From NCBI GenBank assembly GCA_965199585.1, contig CBDASI010000002.1, positions 1,798,001-1,862,000 of the forward strand: a stretch of 64,000 nt of DNA. The letters run 5' to 3'. The notes under the pieces are model-generated. The model was not told the DNA's origin. It searched no databases and saw only the letters and a list, made by a program, of their open reading frames with translations. The DNA is from JAVVHH01 sp965199585 (GTDB taxonomy: Bacteria; Pseudomonadota; Alphaproteobacteria; Acetobacterales; Acetobacteraceae). The stretch's first letter is position 1; each line of letters begins with the position of its first letter. The translations under genes were made by a program, and so were the position numbers. Shown here piece by piece: positions 1 to 8,793 of the stretch.

Positions 1-699
1 GCCCATGGAGACGCCAGCGCCGACCGATGCGGCCAGGCCGACGAGGAAGGCGTTCCAGGAATCGTGGGTGGCGAAGGCGGCGGCGAAGACAGGGGCGAGG
101 GTGGAGACGGAGCCATCCATGAGGCCGACGAGGCCGGGCTGGACAATCTGCAGCACGAAGCGGCGGCGAGCGTCGTCATCCTCCCGGATGCGGGCTTCGG
201 TGGGCGGCTTATCCTCGTCGATCTCGTCGGCGGTGCGCTCGTGCGCGGCTTCGGCGACGGCGAGGTCGCCCAGGACGGTGCGGATCGTCACGTCGAGGGT
301 GCGGCTGGCGGCCTGGTGGTAGAAGCGGCTGGCGTTGGACTCCATCCGCCGGGCTTCGCGGCGCATGCCCTCGGGGCCCTGGAACATCATCGAACCGGAA
401 GGGCGCTCCTGCAGCAGGCCTTGGATGTCGTCGGCGTCGATGCGGGGGATGGTCTCGCCGAACTTCGAGCGGAACAGCTCGGCGAGCTGGTGGCGATGCC
501 CGGTCTCTTCCTCGGCCATCTCGACGAACATGCGGGCGGTGTCGGGGTAGTTGGTGCGCAGCGTCTCGGCGAAGCCCGTGTAGGCGATGCTGGCCTGCTC
601 CTCGTTGCTGATGGCCAAGGCAAGGATCTCGGCATCCGACAGATCCTCGATGTGACGGTTCTTGCGCTTCCAGAGCGAGGTCTTGCGGGTTGGTATCAA
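1..699 (-). CDS. mbfA: Ferritin-like / VIT1 membrane protein, MbfA-like (3' end outside window)
   Basis: The visible 233 codons encode a rubrerythrin/ferritin-like domain followed by the start of a VIT1/CCC1 domain. An early helix carries ISNEEQASIAYTGF and the next EMAEEETGHRHQL, giving the paired glutamates and ExxH of a di-iron site; a second helical pair contains YHQAASRTLD and GDLAVAEAAHE. The last visible part, from about LQIVQPGLVGLMDGS, matches the first VIT1 membrane region. MbfA proteins are known as inner-membrane iron exporters/detoxifiers in alphaproteobacteria. I chose a TTG start because an AAGGA box lies 7 nt upstream and no in-frame ATG is near. The C-terminal membrane part is cut off by the window edge. 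I did not see a convincing Irr box upstream. Confidence 0.85.
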   Translation of the reverse strand, partial: MIPTRKTSLWKRKNRHIEDLSDAEILALAISNEEQASIAYTGFAETLRTNYPDTARMFVEMAEEETGHRHQLAELFRSKFGETIPRIDADDIQGLLQERPSGSMMFQGPEGMRREARRMESNASRFYHQAASRTLDVTIRTVLGDLAVAEAAHERTADEIDEDKPPTEARIREDDDARRRFVLQIVQPGLVGLMDGSVSTLAPVFAAAFATHDSWNAFLVGLAASVGAGVSMG

Positions 700-779
700 C
701 GATGCGTCCTTCAGGGACGCCGGCGCGATCGAGATACGTAACGGTGCAGCGCGCCAGCGCGGTTTGGCGGTCGCATGGT

Positions 780-806
780 TGTATAATCTGGGCCGAATGA
801 CGGCAA
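780..806 (-). promoter_or_regulatory. Possible promoter of the ferritin-VIT1 gene
   Basis: On the minus strand TTGCCG (806-801) and TATACA (785-780) are separated by 15 nt, a slightly short spacer, about 80 nt upstream of the TTG start. The match is partial and the assignment is inference. Positions 700-902 otherwise hold no gene. Confidence 0.25.
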
Positions 807-845
807 CCGAAAATATAACCCGGTCTTTATTAGTCGAAGTTCAAA

Positions 846-884
846 GCGAGACTTAGTCGCAACTGCAATTGGAGTCAGTCTCGC
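846..884 (-). terminator. Inverted repeat, probable terminator of the PLP enzyme gene
   Basis: GCGAGACT at 846-853 and AGTCTCGC at 877-884 form a perfect 8-bp stem with a 23-nt loop, 19 nt past the stop of the gene ending at 903. Read on the minus strand the stem is followed only by a short T run (TTTG), so it is either a weak intrinsic terminator or a protein-binding dyad for one of the flanking genes. Confidence 0.4.
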
Positions 885-902
885 CGCTGATACTGGTCCC
901 TG

Positions 903-2192
903 TCAGGCGGCCGCGAGCGCCTGGGCGAAGTCGGCGATCAGGTCGTCGGGGTGCTCGACGCCGATGGAGATGCGAATCGTCGAGTCCAGGACGCCCATGC
1001 GGTGCCGCACATCGGCGGGCACGCCCGAGTGAGTCATGCTGGCCGGTAGGCTGGCCAGGGATTCCGTGCCGCCCAGGCTGACCGCCAGCTTCACGATCTG
1101 CAGGGCATTGAGGAAGCGGAACGCGGCGGCTTGGCCACCGACGATGTCGAAGGAGAAGGTCGAGCCCGCGCCGGTGGATTGCGCTGCGAAGACCCGTGCG
1201 GCAGCCGAGTCGGGCGCGTTGAAGGGCAGATAGTGGACCTTCGTCACCTTGGCGTGCTCCCGAAGGAAGTCGGCCACGATGCGGGCGTTGCGATCGGCCC
1301 GCTCCATGCGGAGGTGCAGGGTTTCCAGCGAGCGCCCGAGCATCCAGCTCGTATGCGCGTCCAGCTGCGTGCCGATGGCGCCGCGCAACACCCTGATGGG
1401 CTTCATGACGGCGCGCGATCCCATGGCCGCGCCGGCGATCAGGTCGGAATGGCCGCCCACGTATTTGGTCAGGCTATAGAGCGAGATGTCGGCGCCGTGC
1501 TGGAGCGGCCGCTGGAACACAGGGCCGAGCATGGTGTTGTCGCAGCCGATCATCGGCGTGTGACTCTGACGCGTGCCGATCTCGTCGGCGATGCGCCGGA
1601 TCATCGGTAGGTCGACCACGTTGTTGGTCGGGTTGGCGGGCGTCTCCACCAGGATCATGGAGACGCGGCCCATGGTCATGGCCCGTTCCGCCGCGTCCCG
1701 TACGATGGTCTCGTCCAGGCCGTCCTCGAAGCCGACCGCAGCGATGCCGAACGGCAGGAGAGTCTTGGTCAGCAGCGTCTCGGTGCCGCCGTAGAGCGGC
1801 TGCGAGTGCAGGATGACGTCGCCGGGTCGCATGAAGGCGAGCAGGGTGGTCGAGATGGCCGACATACCGGAGGAGAACAGGGCGCAGTTCTCGGCGGCTT
1901 CGTAGACCGCGAGGCGATCCTCGACGATCTCGCTGTTGGGGTGGTTGAAGCGAGAATAGACCAGCCCGGCGCTCTCCCCTGGCGGCAGCTCGCGACGGCC
2001 GGACACCACGTCGAAGAAGTCGCGGCCGTCCTCGGCCGTCTTGAAGACGAAAGTGGAGGTCAGGAACACCGGCGGCTTGACGGCTCCCTCCGACAAAGCC
2101 GGGTCGAAGCCGTAATTCATCATCTGCGTCTCGGGGTGGAGCAGGTGATTGCCGATATGGGTGCGCTTGGAGTGCTTGGACGTGGTGCTCAT
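903..2192 (-). CDS. Cystathionine gamma-synthase family PLP enzyme
   Basis: The 429-aa product is a Cys/Met-metabolism PLP enzyme (fold type I) across its full length. Visible landmarks are the substrate-loop region YSRFNHPNSEIVEDR, the PLP-phosphate segment SSGMSAISTT, the aspartate region GCDNTMLGPVFQ and the Schiff-base lysine in SLTKYVGGHSD near residue 240. Family members perform gamma-replacement or gamma-elimination on homoserine esters, cystathionine or methionine; the exact reaction cannot be read from sequence. The second of two in-frame ATGs is preferred because GGAG lies 10 nt upstream of it but only 1 nt before the first (2201). It is divergent from the NTF2-like gene across about 90 bp; I saw no SAM riboswitch there. 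Confidence 0.9.
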   Translation of the reverse strand: MSTTSKHSKRTHIGNHLLHPETQMMNYGFDPALSEGAVKPPVFLTSTFVFKTAEDGRDFFDVVSGRRELPPGESAGLVYSRFNHPNSEIVEDRLAVYEAAENCALFSSGMSAISTTLLAFMRPGDVILHSQPLYGGTETLLTKTLLPFGIAAVGFEDGLDETIVRDAAERAMTMGRVSMILVETPANPTNNVVDLPMIRRIADEIGTRQSHTPMIGCDNTMLGPVFQRPLQHGADISLYSLTKYVGGHSDLIAGAAMGSRAVMKPIRVLRGAIGTQLDAHTSWMLGRSLETLHLRMERADRNARIVADFLREHAKVTKVHYLPFNAPDSAAARVFAAQSTGAGSTFSFDIVGGQAAAFRFLNALQIVKLAVSLGGTESLASLPASMTHSGVPADVRHRMGVLDSTIRISIGVEHPDDLIADFAQALAAA

Positions 2193-2281
2193 GGGTGGCA
2201 TTCTCCACTATCGCAGCGCCATGTGCGAGTTAATCGCCGGGCGCGCGACACTGGACGTCCACGATTGTCAGGAAGCCCGAT

Positions 2282-2746
2282 TTGTCCCGACCACCACTGC
2301 CTCCGTTCACGCGCGACAGCGCAACCGAGAAGGTCCGCCTTGCCGAGGATGGCTGGAACGGCCGTGACCCGGCGCGGGTGGTGCTGGCCTACACGCCCGA
2401 CACGCGCTGGCGGAACCGCGCGGAGTTCATCAACGGGCGGGAGGAGGCGCAGGCTTTCCTGGAGCGTAAGTGGGCTCGCGAGCTGGACTACCGCTTGATC
2501 AAGGAGCTCTGGGCGTTCGAGGGCGACCGCATCGCGGTCAGGTTCGCCTATGAGTATCGGGACGACAGCGCGAACTGGTTTCGGGCCTATGGGAACGAGA
2601 ACTGGGAGTTCGATGCGGGTGGGCTGATGCGGCTCCGGCTGGCCAGCATCAACGAGCATCCGATCGCCGAGGCCGACCGCCTGTTCCGCTGGCCGCTCGG
2701 GCGTCGGCCGGACGATCATGCCGGGCTCAGCGCGCTCGGGTGCTGA
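2282..2746 (+). CDS. NTF2-like DUF1348 family protein
   Basis: This 154-aa protein matches the DUF1348 / SnoaL-like NTF2 fold family. It has an N-terminal helix (RDSATEKVRLAEDGWNGRDP), the strand pattern YTPDTRWRNRAEF and a conserved charged segment around RFAYEYRDDSANW. Members are small cone-shaped proteins of mostly unknown function; no catalytic residues can be assigned. The TTG start is supported by GGAAG about 6 nt upstream. The HD-domain gene follows 85 nt downstream on the same strand. Confidence 0.85.
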   Translation: MSRPPLPPFTRDSATEKVRLAEDGWNGRDPARVVLAYTPDTRWRNRAEFINGREEAQAFLERKWARELDYRLIKELWAFEGDRIAVRFAYEYRDDSANWFRAYGNENWEFDAGGLMRLRLASINEHPIAEADRLFRWPLGRRPDDHAGLSALGC

Positions 2747-2831
2747 GGTCGGACTGGACGAGGTCGAGTTCCCCATTACGTGCTATGGGATAGACGGCGC
2801 GTTCGACGCGAAGCGAGACGAGGAGGGACTG

Positions 2832-3560
2832 ATGTGTGAACCCGAGTGGCCGCAACCCGGCCGTGAGCGCATGATCGTTCCGCCGCCGGTCGGCCTGAAG
2901 GGTAGCGGGATGGCCGATCCGGAGCCGGCGATGCTGGCCTCGCTCGATGGGTCGCACGTCATGATGATGGGCGACAACCCGGCGCTGCCGCGGATGCCGA
3001 AGAACCCGTCGCTCATGGACTTCTTCCGCCTGCGCTTCACGGACATCACGGCGCGGCATCTGCTCACCAGTGCCGCCAAGGCGCTGGCGCATGGCGAGAA
3101 GGACAGCGTGGTGATGTCCTGCCTGCTGCACGACATCTCGAACGGATGCCTGATTCGGACCGACCATGGGTATTGGGGTGCGCAGATGATCGCGCCCTAT
3201 GTCAGCGAGGAGGTCACGTGGGCGGTGCAGAACCACCAGGCGCTGCGCTACTTCGCGGACGAGGAGGCGGGCTACAAGTATCCGGAGAGCTACGTGAGGT
3301 TCTTCGGCCCGGACTACGTGCCGCCCGAGTATATCCGTCGGGATGCCGAGGCCGCCAAGAAGCATCGCTGGTACATGACGTCGCGGCTGGTGACGATGTA
3401 CGACATCTACTTCTTCGACGAGACACCGGCGCCGGATCCGGAGATCTTCACCGACCTGATCGGGCGCAACTTCCGGCAGCCGAAGGAAGGGCTGGGCTTC
3501 GATGGGTCGCCGGTCGCCCATATGTGGCGCACGGCGATCTGGCCCAACAACTTCCTGTAG
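2832..3560 (+). CDS. HD-domain protein, putative phosphohydrolase or hydratase-like
   Basis: The 242-aa product has an HD-type helical core: SVVMSCLLHDISNGCL contains the histidine-aspartate doublet, with further histidines in RTDHGYWGAQ and VQNHQALRYF that could complete a metal site. The family includes phosphohydrolases and cyanamide-hydratase-like enzymes; the substrate is unknown. The ATG at 2832 was chosen over an earlier in-frame start at 2718 because GAGGAGGG lies 4-5 nt upstream and the extra 38 residues overlap the preceding gene. It converges on the secreted hydrolase gene, 11 nt away. Confidence 0.75.
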   Translation: MCEPEWPQPGRERMIVPPPVGLKGSGMADPEPAMLASLDGSHVMMMGDNPALPRMPKNPSLMDFFRLRFTDITARHLLTSAAKALAHGEKDSVVMSCLLHDISNGCLIRTDHGYWGAQMIAPYVSEEVTWAVQNHQALRYFADEEAGYKYPESYVRFFGPDYVPPEYIRRDAEAAKKHRWYMTSRLVTMYDIYFFDETPAPDPEIFTDLIGRNFRQPKEGLGFDGSPVAHMWRTAIWPNNFL

Positions 3561-3571
3561 CGCCGGGTCGG

Positions 3572-4630
3572 TTACTTCAGCAGGACCGATTTGAGGAACG
3601 TCATGACGCCGGCCCGGGCTGCTTCGGTCATCTGGGCGTTGTGGCCGACATGGGCGCCGACCGCGACGCACGAGGCGGTCTGCAGCACGTAGGGTTGGCC
3701 GCTCGCGGCATCCAGGAGCTGACCGTTCGGGCCCTCCTTGAGCTGGCAGTTGCGCGTGCTCTGCGCCTTCGGCACGGAGACCAGTGGGGGTGAGCTGGGC
3801 GTGTCGAAGCTGTGCTGGCTGTCGGCGTATTCGGTGAGGGCGATGTCGACGCCGGTGGCTTTCAGCCGGGTCACGAGGGTGCGGCAGGCAGCCGGGTTGA
3901 CGTAGTCGTCGCTGCTGCCGTGGAAGAGGCGGATCGGCACGCCGGACATCTTGTCGTCGCCGTCATAGGCGACGTTGCACGGCGTATAGAAGCCGACATG
4001 GGCGGCGAAGCGGTTCTGGCTGCCGAAGCTGCTGCGGAAGCGGTCCATGGCCGAGTAGACGGCCGGGACGGCGCCCTTGGAGAAGCCCCAGACGGCGATG
4101 CGATCGGGCCGGATGCGCGGATGGGCGGCCAGCACGTCGAGCGCCCGGTAGGCGTCCAGCGTCATCGACAGGGAGTTGAGCTGGTCCTGGTCCTCGACGG
4201 TGGAGACGATGTTGCGGCCGGAGAAGCTGTCCAGGATGAAGGCGGCGATGCCGGCTTCGTTGAGGATGTGGGCCCACATGTCCGGGCCGGCGCTGATGCC
4301 GCCGGAGCCGTGGACGAGGATGACGGCCGGGACCGGGCCGGTGGCGCCGAGCGGCAGACGGAGTTCGCCGCCGAGCAGGACTTCCGGGCCGTTCTTGTCG
4401 CCGCGCAGGAAGGCGTCGAGCGGTAGGGTCTGGGAGCGGACGGGCCGGATCTCGATGCGGCCGGGCCAGGCGCTGCCTTGCGCGCGGGCCGTCGATGGGA
4501 AGGTTGCCGTGCCGAGGGCGGCGAGAACCGCCGCCAGGGCCAGTACTGGGGCCAGTACTGGGGCCAGTACCGGGGCCAGAGCTGGGGCGAGTGCGCGAGC
4601 GGCGCGCGGCCGCCGTGCCGAGTTGTGCAT
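3572..4630 (-). CDS. Exported dienelactone-hydrolase-like alpha/beta hydrolase
   Basis: The 352-aa protein has a long hydrophobic leader ending near ARAQ, so it is probably exported. The mature part is an alpha/beta hydrolase: oxyanion region ILVHGSGGISAGP, nucleophile region WGFSKGAVPAVY (GxSxG), acid region LFHGSSDDYVNP and histidine in ADSQHSFDTPS. This is the dienelactone-hydrolase type; the substrate is unknown. The h-region contains in-frame APVL tetrapeptide repeats encoded by tandem 12-bp units (separate entry). It converges on the HD gene and is divergent from the photolyase. Confidence 0.85.
   Translation of the reverse strand: MHNSARRPRAARALAPALAPVLAPVLAPVLALAAVLAALGTATFPSTARAQGSAWPGRIEIRPVRSQTLPLDAFLRGDKNGPEVLLGGELRLPLGATGPVPAVILVHGSGGISAGPDMWAHILNEAGIAAFILDSFSGRNIVSTVEDQDQLNSLSMTLDAYRALDVLAAHPRIRPDRIAVWGFSKGAVPAVYSAMDRFRSSFGSQNRFAAHVGFYTPCNVAYDGDDKMSGVPIRLFHGSSDDYVNPAACRTLVTRLKATGVDIALTEYADSQHSFDTPSSPPLVSVPKAQSTRNCQLKEGPNGQLLDAASGQPYVLQTASCVAVGAHVGHNAQMTEAARAGVMTFLKSVLLK
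4541..4588. repeat. 12-bp tandem repeat inside a signal-peptide coding region
   Basis: The unit cagtactggggc occurs twice exactly (4541-4552, 4553-4564), once with a single change (4565-4576) and once degenerated (4577-4588). On the minus strand each unit encodes APVL of the leader hydrophobic core. Copy-number change would lengthen or shorten the leader without shifting frame. Confidence 0.9.
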
Positions 4631-4741
4631 CGAAACCTCCCGGGCGCTTCATGGGACGAGCGCGTGACCGAGTTGGGCACGCTTGTCATGGGGTGGCAAG
4701 CTGCCTAGGCACCAGGGAGCCCTGCACCACATGAAGCCCGC

Positions 4742-6118
4742 ATGATCCAGCAGACCCGTATCCGCACCCTCAACGATGCTCCGGAGAAGACCGACGCACC
4801 CTACGTCCTGTATTGGATGGGTTTGTCGCAGCGCGCGGCGTTCAACCCGGCACTCGAATACGCCGTCGACGAGGCCAATGCGCGCAAGCTGCCGGTGCTG
4901 GTCTGCTACGGCATCGCGGAGGGGATCCCCGAGGCGAATGCGCGGCACTGGAACTTCCTGCTGGAAGGCATCGCCGATATCGGGCCGGCGCTGAAGAAGC
5001 GCGGCATCGCGTTCGTTGCCAGGCGCGAGCCGCCGGTGGAGACGGCGCTGATGTATGCGGCCAACGCGGCGCTGGTGGTGTGTGACCGCGCTTATCTGAA
5101 GCCGGTGGTGCAATTCTATATGGACTTCGCCAAGCGGGCGCCGTGCCGGGTCGTGCAGGTGGAGGGCGATGTGGTGGTGCCGGTGGAGACCGCGTCGCCG
5201 AAGCACGAGTATGCGGCGCGGACGCTGCGGCCGAAGATCAACAAGATGATGGACGAGTATCTGGTGCCGCTCGAGGAGCGGACGGTGGTCCGCAAGGCGA
5301 CTGGGTTGAAGGTCGAGAGCACGCTCGAACTGGACGATCTGCCGCGGCTGGTGGCTGGCCTGAAGGCGGATCAGAGCGTTCGGCCGGTGCGGCGGTTCAA
5401 GGGCGGCGGGGCGGCGGCGGAAGAGCGGCTTCGGCGTTATCTGGAGAGTTCATTCGGTCATTACGCGACGGTGCGCGGCAAGCCGGAGGCCGGAGCGGCG
5501 TCGCATATGAGCCCTTACCTCCATTATGGGCAGATCTCGCCGGTGGCGATCGTGTTGGCAGTGCGGGCGGCCAAGGCGGGGGATGCGGAGGACAAGGCGG
5601 CGTATGTCGAGGAGTTGGTGGTGCGGCGCGAGTTGGCGGCCAACCACATCTTCTACGAGCCGCGGTACGACGACTACTCCTGCGTGCCGGAGTGGGCGCG
5701 CAAAACGCTGGATGCGCATCGGACGGACAAGCGGCCGCAGAGCTATACGGATGAGCAGTTCGATCAGGGGCTGACGCATGACCGATATTGGAATGCCGCA
5801 ATGATGGAGATGCGGGAGACCGGGTACATGCACAATCACATGCGGATGTATTGGGGCAAGAAGATCGTGCAGTGGTCCGCGTCGCCGGAAGCGGCATGGG
5901 AGACGGTGCTGCGGTTGAACAACCGCTACTTCATCGACGGGCGGGATGCCAATTCATACACGAACGTGGGCTGGCTGTTCGGGCTGCACGACCGGCCGTG
6001 GGGGCCACAGCCGGTGTTCGGCAACGTGCGGTCGATGAGCGAGGCGAGCCTGAAGAAGTTCGATGCCGACGGCTACGTGAAAGAGGTCGAGCGGCTGGCG
6101 GCGGCGGAGCGGGATTGA
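4742..6118 (+). CDS. phrB: Class II CPD photolyase
   Basis: The 458-aa protein is a full-length class II deoxyribodipyrimidine photolyase, a flavoenzyme that uses light to split UV cyclobutane pyrimidine dimers. The N-terminal antenna domain begins at VLYWMGLSQRAAFN. The FAD-binding half contains SHMSPYLHYGQISP, RELAANHIFYEP, the class II signature region ETGYMHNHMRMYWGKK and the closing segment FIDGRDANSYTNVGW. The ATG at 4742 gives the usual family length. The DapA-family gene starts 5 nt after its stop, so the two are probably cotranscribed although functionally unrelated. Confidence 0.95.
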   Translation: MIQQTRIRTLNDAPEKTDAPYVLYWMGLSQRAAFNPALEYAVDEANARKLPVLVCYGIAEGIPEANARHWNFLLEGIADIGPALKKRGIAFVARREPPVETALMYAANAALVVCDRAYLKPVVQFYMDFAKRAPCRVVQVEGDVVVPVETASPKHEYAARTLRPKINKMMDEYLVPLEERTVVRKATGLKVESTLELDDLPRLVAGLKADQSVRPVRRFKGGGAAAEERLRRYLESSFGHYATVRGKPEAGAASHMSPYLHYGQISPVAIVLAVRAAKAGDAEDKAAYVEELVVRRELAANHIFYEPRYDDYSCVPEWARKTLDAHRTDKRPQSYTDEQFDQGLTHDRYWNAAMMEMRETGYMHNHMRMYWGKKIVQWSASPEAAWETVLRLNNRYFIDGRDANSYTNVGWLFGLHDRPWGPQPVFGNVRSMSEASLKKFDADGYVKEVERLAAAERD

Positions 6119-6123
6119 GCAGC

Positions 6124-7008
6124 ATGGCGGATCGGATGTCGTTGCACGGGGTGTTCCCCTACCTCGTCTCGCCGATCGACGCGGAGGGGCGGGTGATGCG
6201 CTCCGTGCTGACCCGGTTGGTGGACCACTTGATCGATGCCGGCGTGCATGGGCTGACGCCGCTCGGGAGCACCGGCGAGTTCGCCTATCTGGAGACGGCG
6301 CAGAAGCTGGAGATCGTCGAGACGGTGGTGCAGGCGGCGCGGGGCCGGGTTCCGGTGATCGCCGGGGTGGGGGCGACGACGGTGTCTGGCGGGGTGGCGC
6401 TGGCGCGGGCGGTGATGGAGCGGGGCGCGGATGGCGTGCTGGCGGTGTTGGAGGCGTATTTCCCAATCGGGGACGATGGGGTGGAGGCTTATTTCCGCGC
6501 GGTGGCGGAGGCGACGGACGGGCCGGTGGTGCTCTATACCAATCCGCAGTTCCAGCGCTCGGATCTGTCGATCCCAGTGCTGAAGCGGCTCTCGACGGTG
6601 CCGAACATTCGCTACATCAAAGATGCGTCTACCAATACTGGGCGCCTGTTGTCCATCATGGCGGAGACCGAAGGGCGCATGGGGGTGTTCGCGGCGTCGG
6701 CGCACATCCCGGCTTGCGTAATGATGATCGGCGGCGAGGGGTGGATGGCGGGGCCGGCTTGCCTGATCCCGCGGCAGAGCGTCGCGCTGTACGATCTTTG
6801 CCGACGTGGCGACTGGAGTGCGGCGATGGCGCTGCAGCGGCGGCTTTGGCCGCTGAACCAGGCGTTCGCGCGGTATTCGCTGGCGGCTTGCATCAAGGGT
6901 GGGTTGGAGTTGCAGGGGTTCGAGGTAGGTGCGCCGTTGGCGCCGCAGACGCCGTTAAGCCCGGCGGGGCGGGAGGAGCTTCGCGCGATGTTGGCTGGGC
7001 TGGACTAG
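6124..7008 (+). CDS. Dihydrodipicolinate synthase / N-acetylneuraminate lyase family protein
   Basis: The 294-aa TIM-barrel protein belongs to the DapA/NanA class I aldolase family. It shows TPLGSTGEFAYLE (GxxGE substrate-binding motif), the tyrosine of VVLYTNPQF near residue 135 and the Schiff-base lysine of RYIKDAST near residue 165. Members condense or cleave pyruvate with an aldehyde; lysine synthesis, sugar-acid breakdown or hydroxyproline catabolism are all possible. The ATG lies 5 nt after the photolyase stop, which implies cotranscription. I do not call it dapA because no lysine gene adjoins it. Confidence 0.85.
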   Translation: MADRMSLHGVFPYLVSPIDAEGRVMRSVLTRLVDHLIDAGVHGLTPLGSTGEFAYLETAQKLEIVETVVQAARGRVPVIAGVGATTVSGGVALARAVMERGADGVLAVLEAYFPIGDDGVEAYFRAVAEATDGPVVLYTNPQFQRSDLSIPVLKRLSTVPNIRYIKDASTNTGRLLSIMAETEGRMGVFAASAHIPACVMMIGGEGWMAGPACLIPRQSVALYDLCRRGDWSAAMALQRRLWPLNQAFARYSLAACIKGGLELQGFEVGAPLAPQTPLSPAGREELRAMLAGLD

Positions 7009-7068
7009 CTTCATGCTCCGTTAACGGGTCTCGGGGTAGGCTGACCGGGATCTGAGCGGAGAGGTCCG

Positions 7069-8793
7069 ATGGTTGGCGTGGCGACGTTCGTCGCGAGTCT
7101 GGGCGTCAACACGCATGTCGATGCAACGAGCACCCCTTACGGGGACGTCTCGCTCGTGGCGCGGGAACTCGCCTATTTGGGCATCGACCATATCCGTGAT
7201 CATGCGTGGGACAGCGATCTGGCTGCCTACAAGGTCTTGGCGACGGGGGGCGTCAAGTTCGACCTGATCGTGGACGACCAGCCGAAAGCGTCGGTGGCGG
7301 CGATGGCGCCGATTGCCGGGAGTGTCGTGTCATTCGAGGGGGCGAACGAGGTCGATACGAGCGGCAGGAAGGTGGCGGCGATCGTGGCGCAGCAGGCGGC
7401 GCTGTTCGCGGCGGTGAAGGCGAGCCCGGCGATGAAGGCGATCCCCGTGCTCAACCTCAGCGTGGCGGATCCGGGCAATTTCGCGAAGTATGCAGGCGCG
7501 TCGAGTGCGTTCAGCGAGGTGGTCAACCTGCATGCCTATGCGGCGTGGGGCGACGTTCCGCAGTTGGTGTTGCCGGGTCGGGTCAGTTCGGAGGTCGGCG
7601 CGGGTAAGAGCGCGGTCATTACCGAGACCGGGTATTTCACGATGCTGAACAACAGCGTCGACCCGAGCGGGGTGGACGAGACGACGCAGGCGAAACTGAC
7701 GCTGGATACGGTGTTCGACAGCTTCTCGTTGGGGGTCAAGCAGACGTATCTTTACGAGTTGCTCGATGAGGGTGCCGATCCGGGGAATACAAACTCGGAG
7801 ATGCATTACGGGCTGTTCCATGCCGACGGTTCGCCCAAGCTGGCGGCGATGGCGATCCATAACATGACCAGCATTCTTGGAGTTGGCGGAGCGGGGGTGT
7901 CGGCGGCGTTTCGGCCGGAGATCACCGGGTTGCCGGAGAGTGGGCGGTCGTTGACGCTGACGGGGACGGATGGGGCGACGTTCCTGACGGTATGGGCGGA
8001 GCCGAAGATCTGGGACACCGAGAAGCAGGCGCCGATCGCGGCGGCGGCGGCGCAGGTGACGGTGGAACTGGGAGCGGTGGCCGGGTCGGTGTCGGTGTAC
8101 GATCCGATGGTGGGGACGGGTGCGGTCGCGCAGTACAGCAACGTGTCGCGGGTCACGGTGAGCGTTACGGACCATCCGTTGGTGATCCGGGCGGCCAATG
8201 CCGGGGCGGCTGCCGTGGTGGTGCCGCCGGCGCGGGTGGTCGCGGTGGCGACCGATCTGGAGAACGGGGCGGTCGTGCCGGTGACTGGGGCCGTGCTGGC
8301 GGGAGTGCCGACGGTCAAGTTCAGTTGGGCCAGCCCGGATGCGGTGGCGCTGACGGCGCCGGTGGGCAATGCCTACCTGCAGGGGAATTTGGGTAACGAT
8401 ACGCTGACGGCGATGGCGGGGAGCAACGTGCTGGATGGTGGCCGCGGGTCGAACCTGTTGGTCGGGACGGACGGAGGCGATGGGGGGACGGACCGGTTCT
8501 TTGCCGATGTGCGGGGTGGGGCGGCGACGGCGAATACGGTGGTCAATTTCCACAAAGGCGACGTGGTGACGCTCTGGGGGTTCACGGCCGGGTTGGGGGC
8601 GCTGCGTTGGATGAGCCGTAGCCCGATTCCGGAGCAGTCGGGCGCGACGGTGCGGGCCAGCGTGACCGGGAGCGGGGCGACGACGACGCTGACTTTCGCG
8701 AACTTGTCACTGCACGAGGTGCGGGCGCAGACGGATGTGACGACAGGCAGCCAGAACGGGGTGGCGTTCCTGCGATTCAGCCATCATGGCTGA
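7069..8793 (+). CDS. Glycoside-hydrolase-like TIM-barrel protein with C-terminal RTX-like region
   Basis: The 574-aa protein starts with a clan-A glycoside-hydrolase-like barrel: a glutamate in FEGANEVD (about residue 94) and one in VITETGYF (about residue 187) sit where the acid/base and nucleophile of such enzymes lie. A beta-rich region follows, then a short nonapeptide-like stretch (GNLGNDTLTAMAGSNVLDGG, near residues 440-465) like RTX calcium-binding repeats. There is no N-terminal signal peptide, so type I secretion is inferred; no ABC/MFP/TolC genes adjoin it. SD-like GGAGAGG lies 5 nt before ATG. Its 3' end overlaps the convergent permease gene by 17 nt. Confidence 0.7.
   Translation: MVGVATFVASLGVNTHVDATSTPYGDVSLVARELAYLGIDHIRDHAWDSDLAAYKVLATGGVKFDLIVDDQPKASVAAMAPIAGSVVSFEGANEVDTSGRKVAAIVAQQAALFAAVKASPAMKAIPVLNLSVADPGNFAKYAGASSAFSEVVNLHAYAAWGDVPQLVLPGRVSSEVGAGKSAVITETGYFTMLNNSVDPSGVDETTQAKLTLDTVFDSFSLGVKQTYLYELLDEGADPGNTNSEMHYGLFHADGSPKLAAMAIHNMTSILGVGGAGVSAAFRPEITGLPESGRSLTLTGTDGATFLTVWAEPKIWDTEKQAPIAAAAAQVTVELGAVAGSVSVYDPMVGTGAVAQYSNVSRVTVSVTDHPLVIRAANAGAAAVVVPPARVVAVATDLENGAVVPVTGAVLAGVPTVKFSWASPDAVALTAPVGNAYLQGNLGNDTLTAMAGSNVLDGGRGSNLLVGTDGGDGGTDRFFADVRGGAATANTVVNFHKGDVVTLWGFTAGLGALRWMSRSPIPEQSGATVRASVTGSGATTTLTFANLSLHEVRAQTDVTTGSQNGVAFLRFSHHG

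Noticed and set aside
2193..2281. SAM riboswitch upstream of the PLP enzyme
   Set aside because: The divergent gap is about 90 nt and shows none of the conserved SAM-II or SAM-V sequence blocks.
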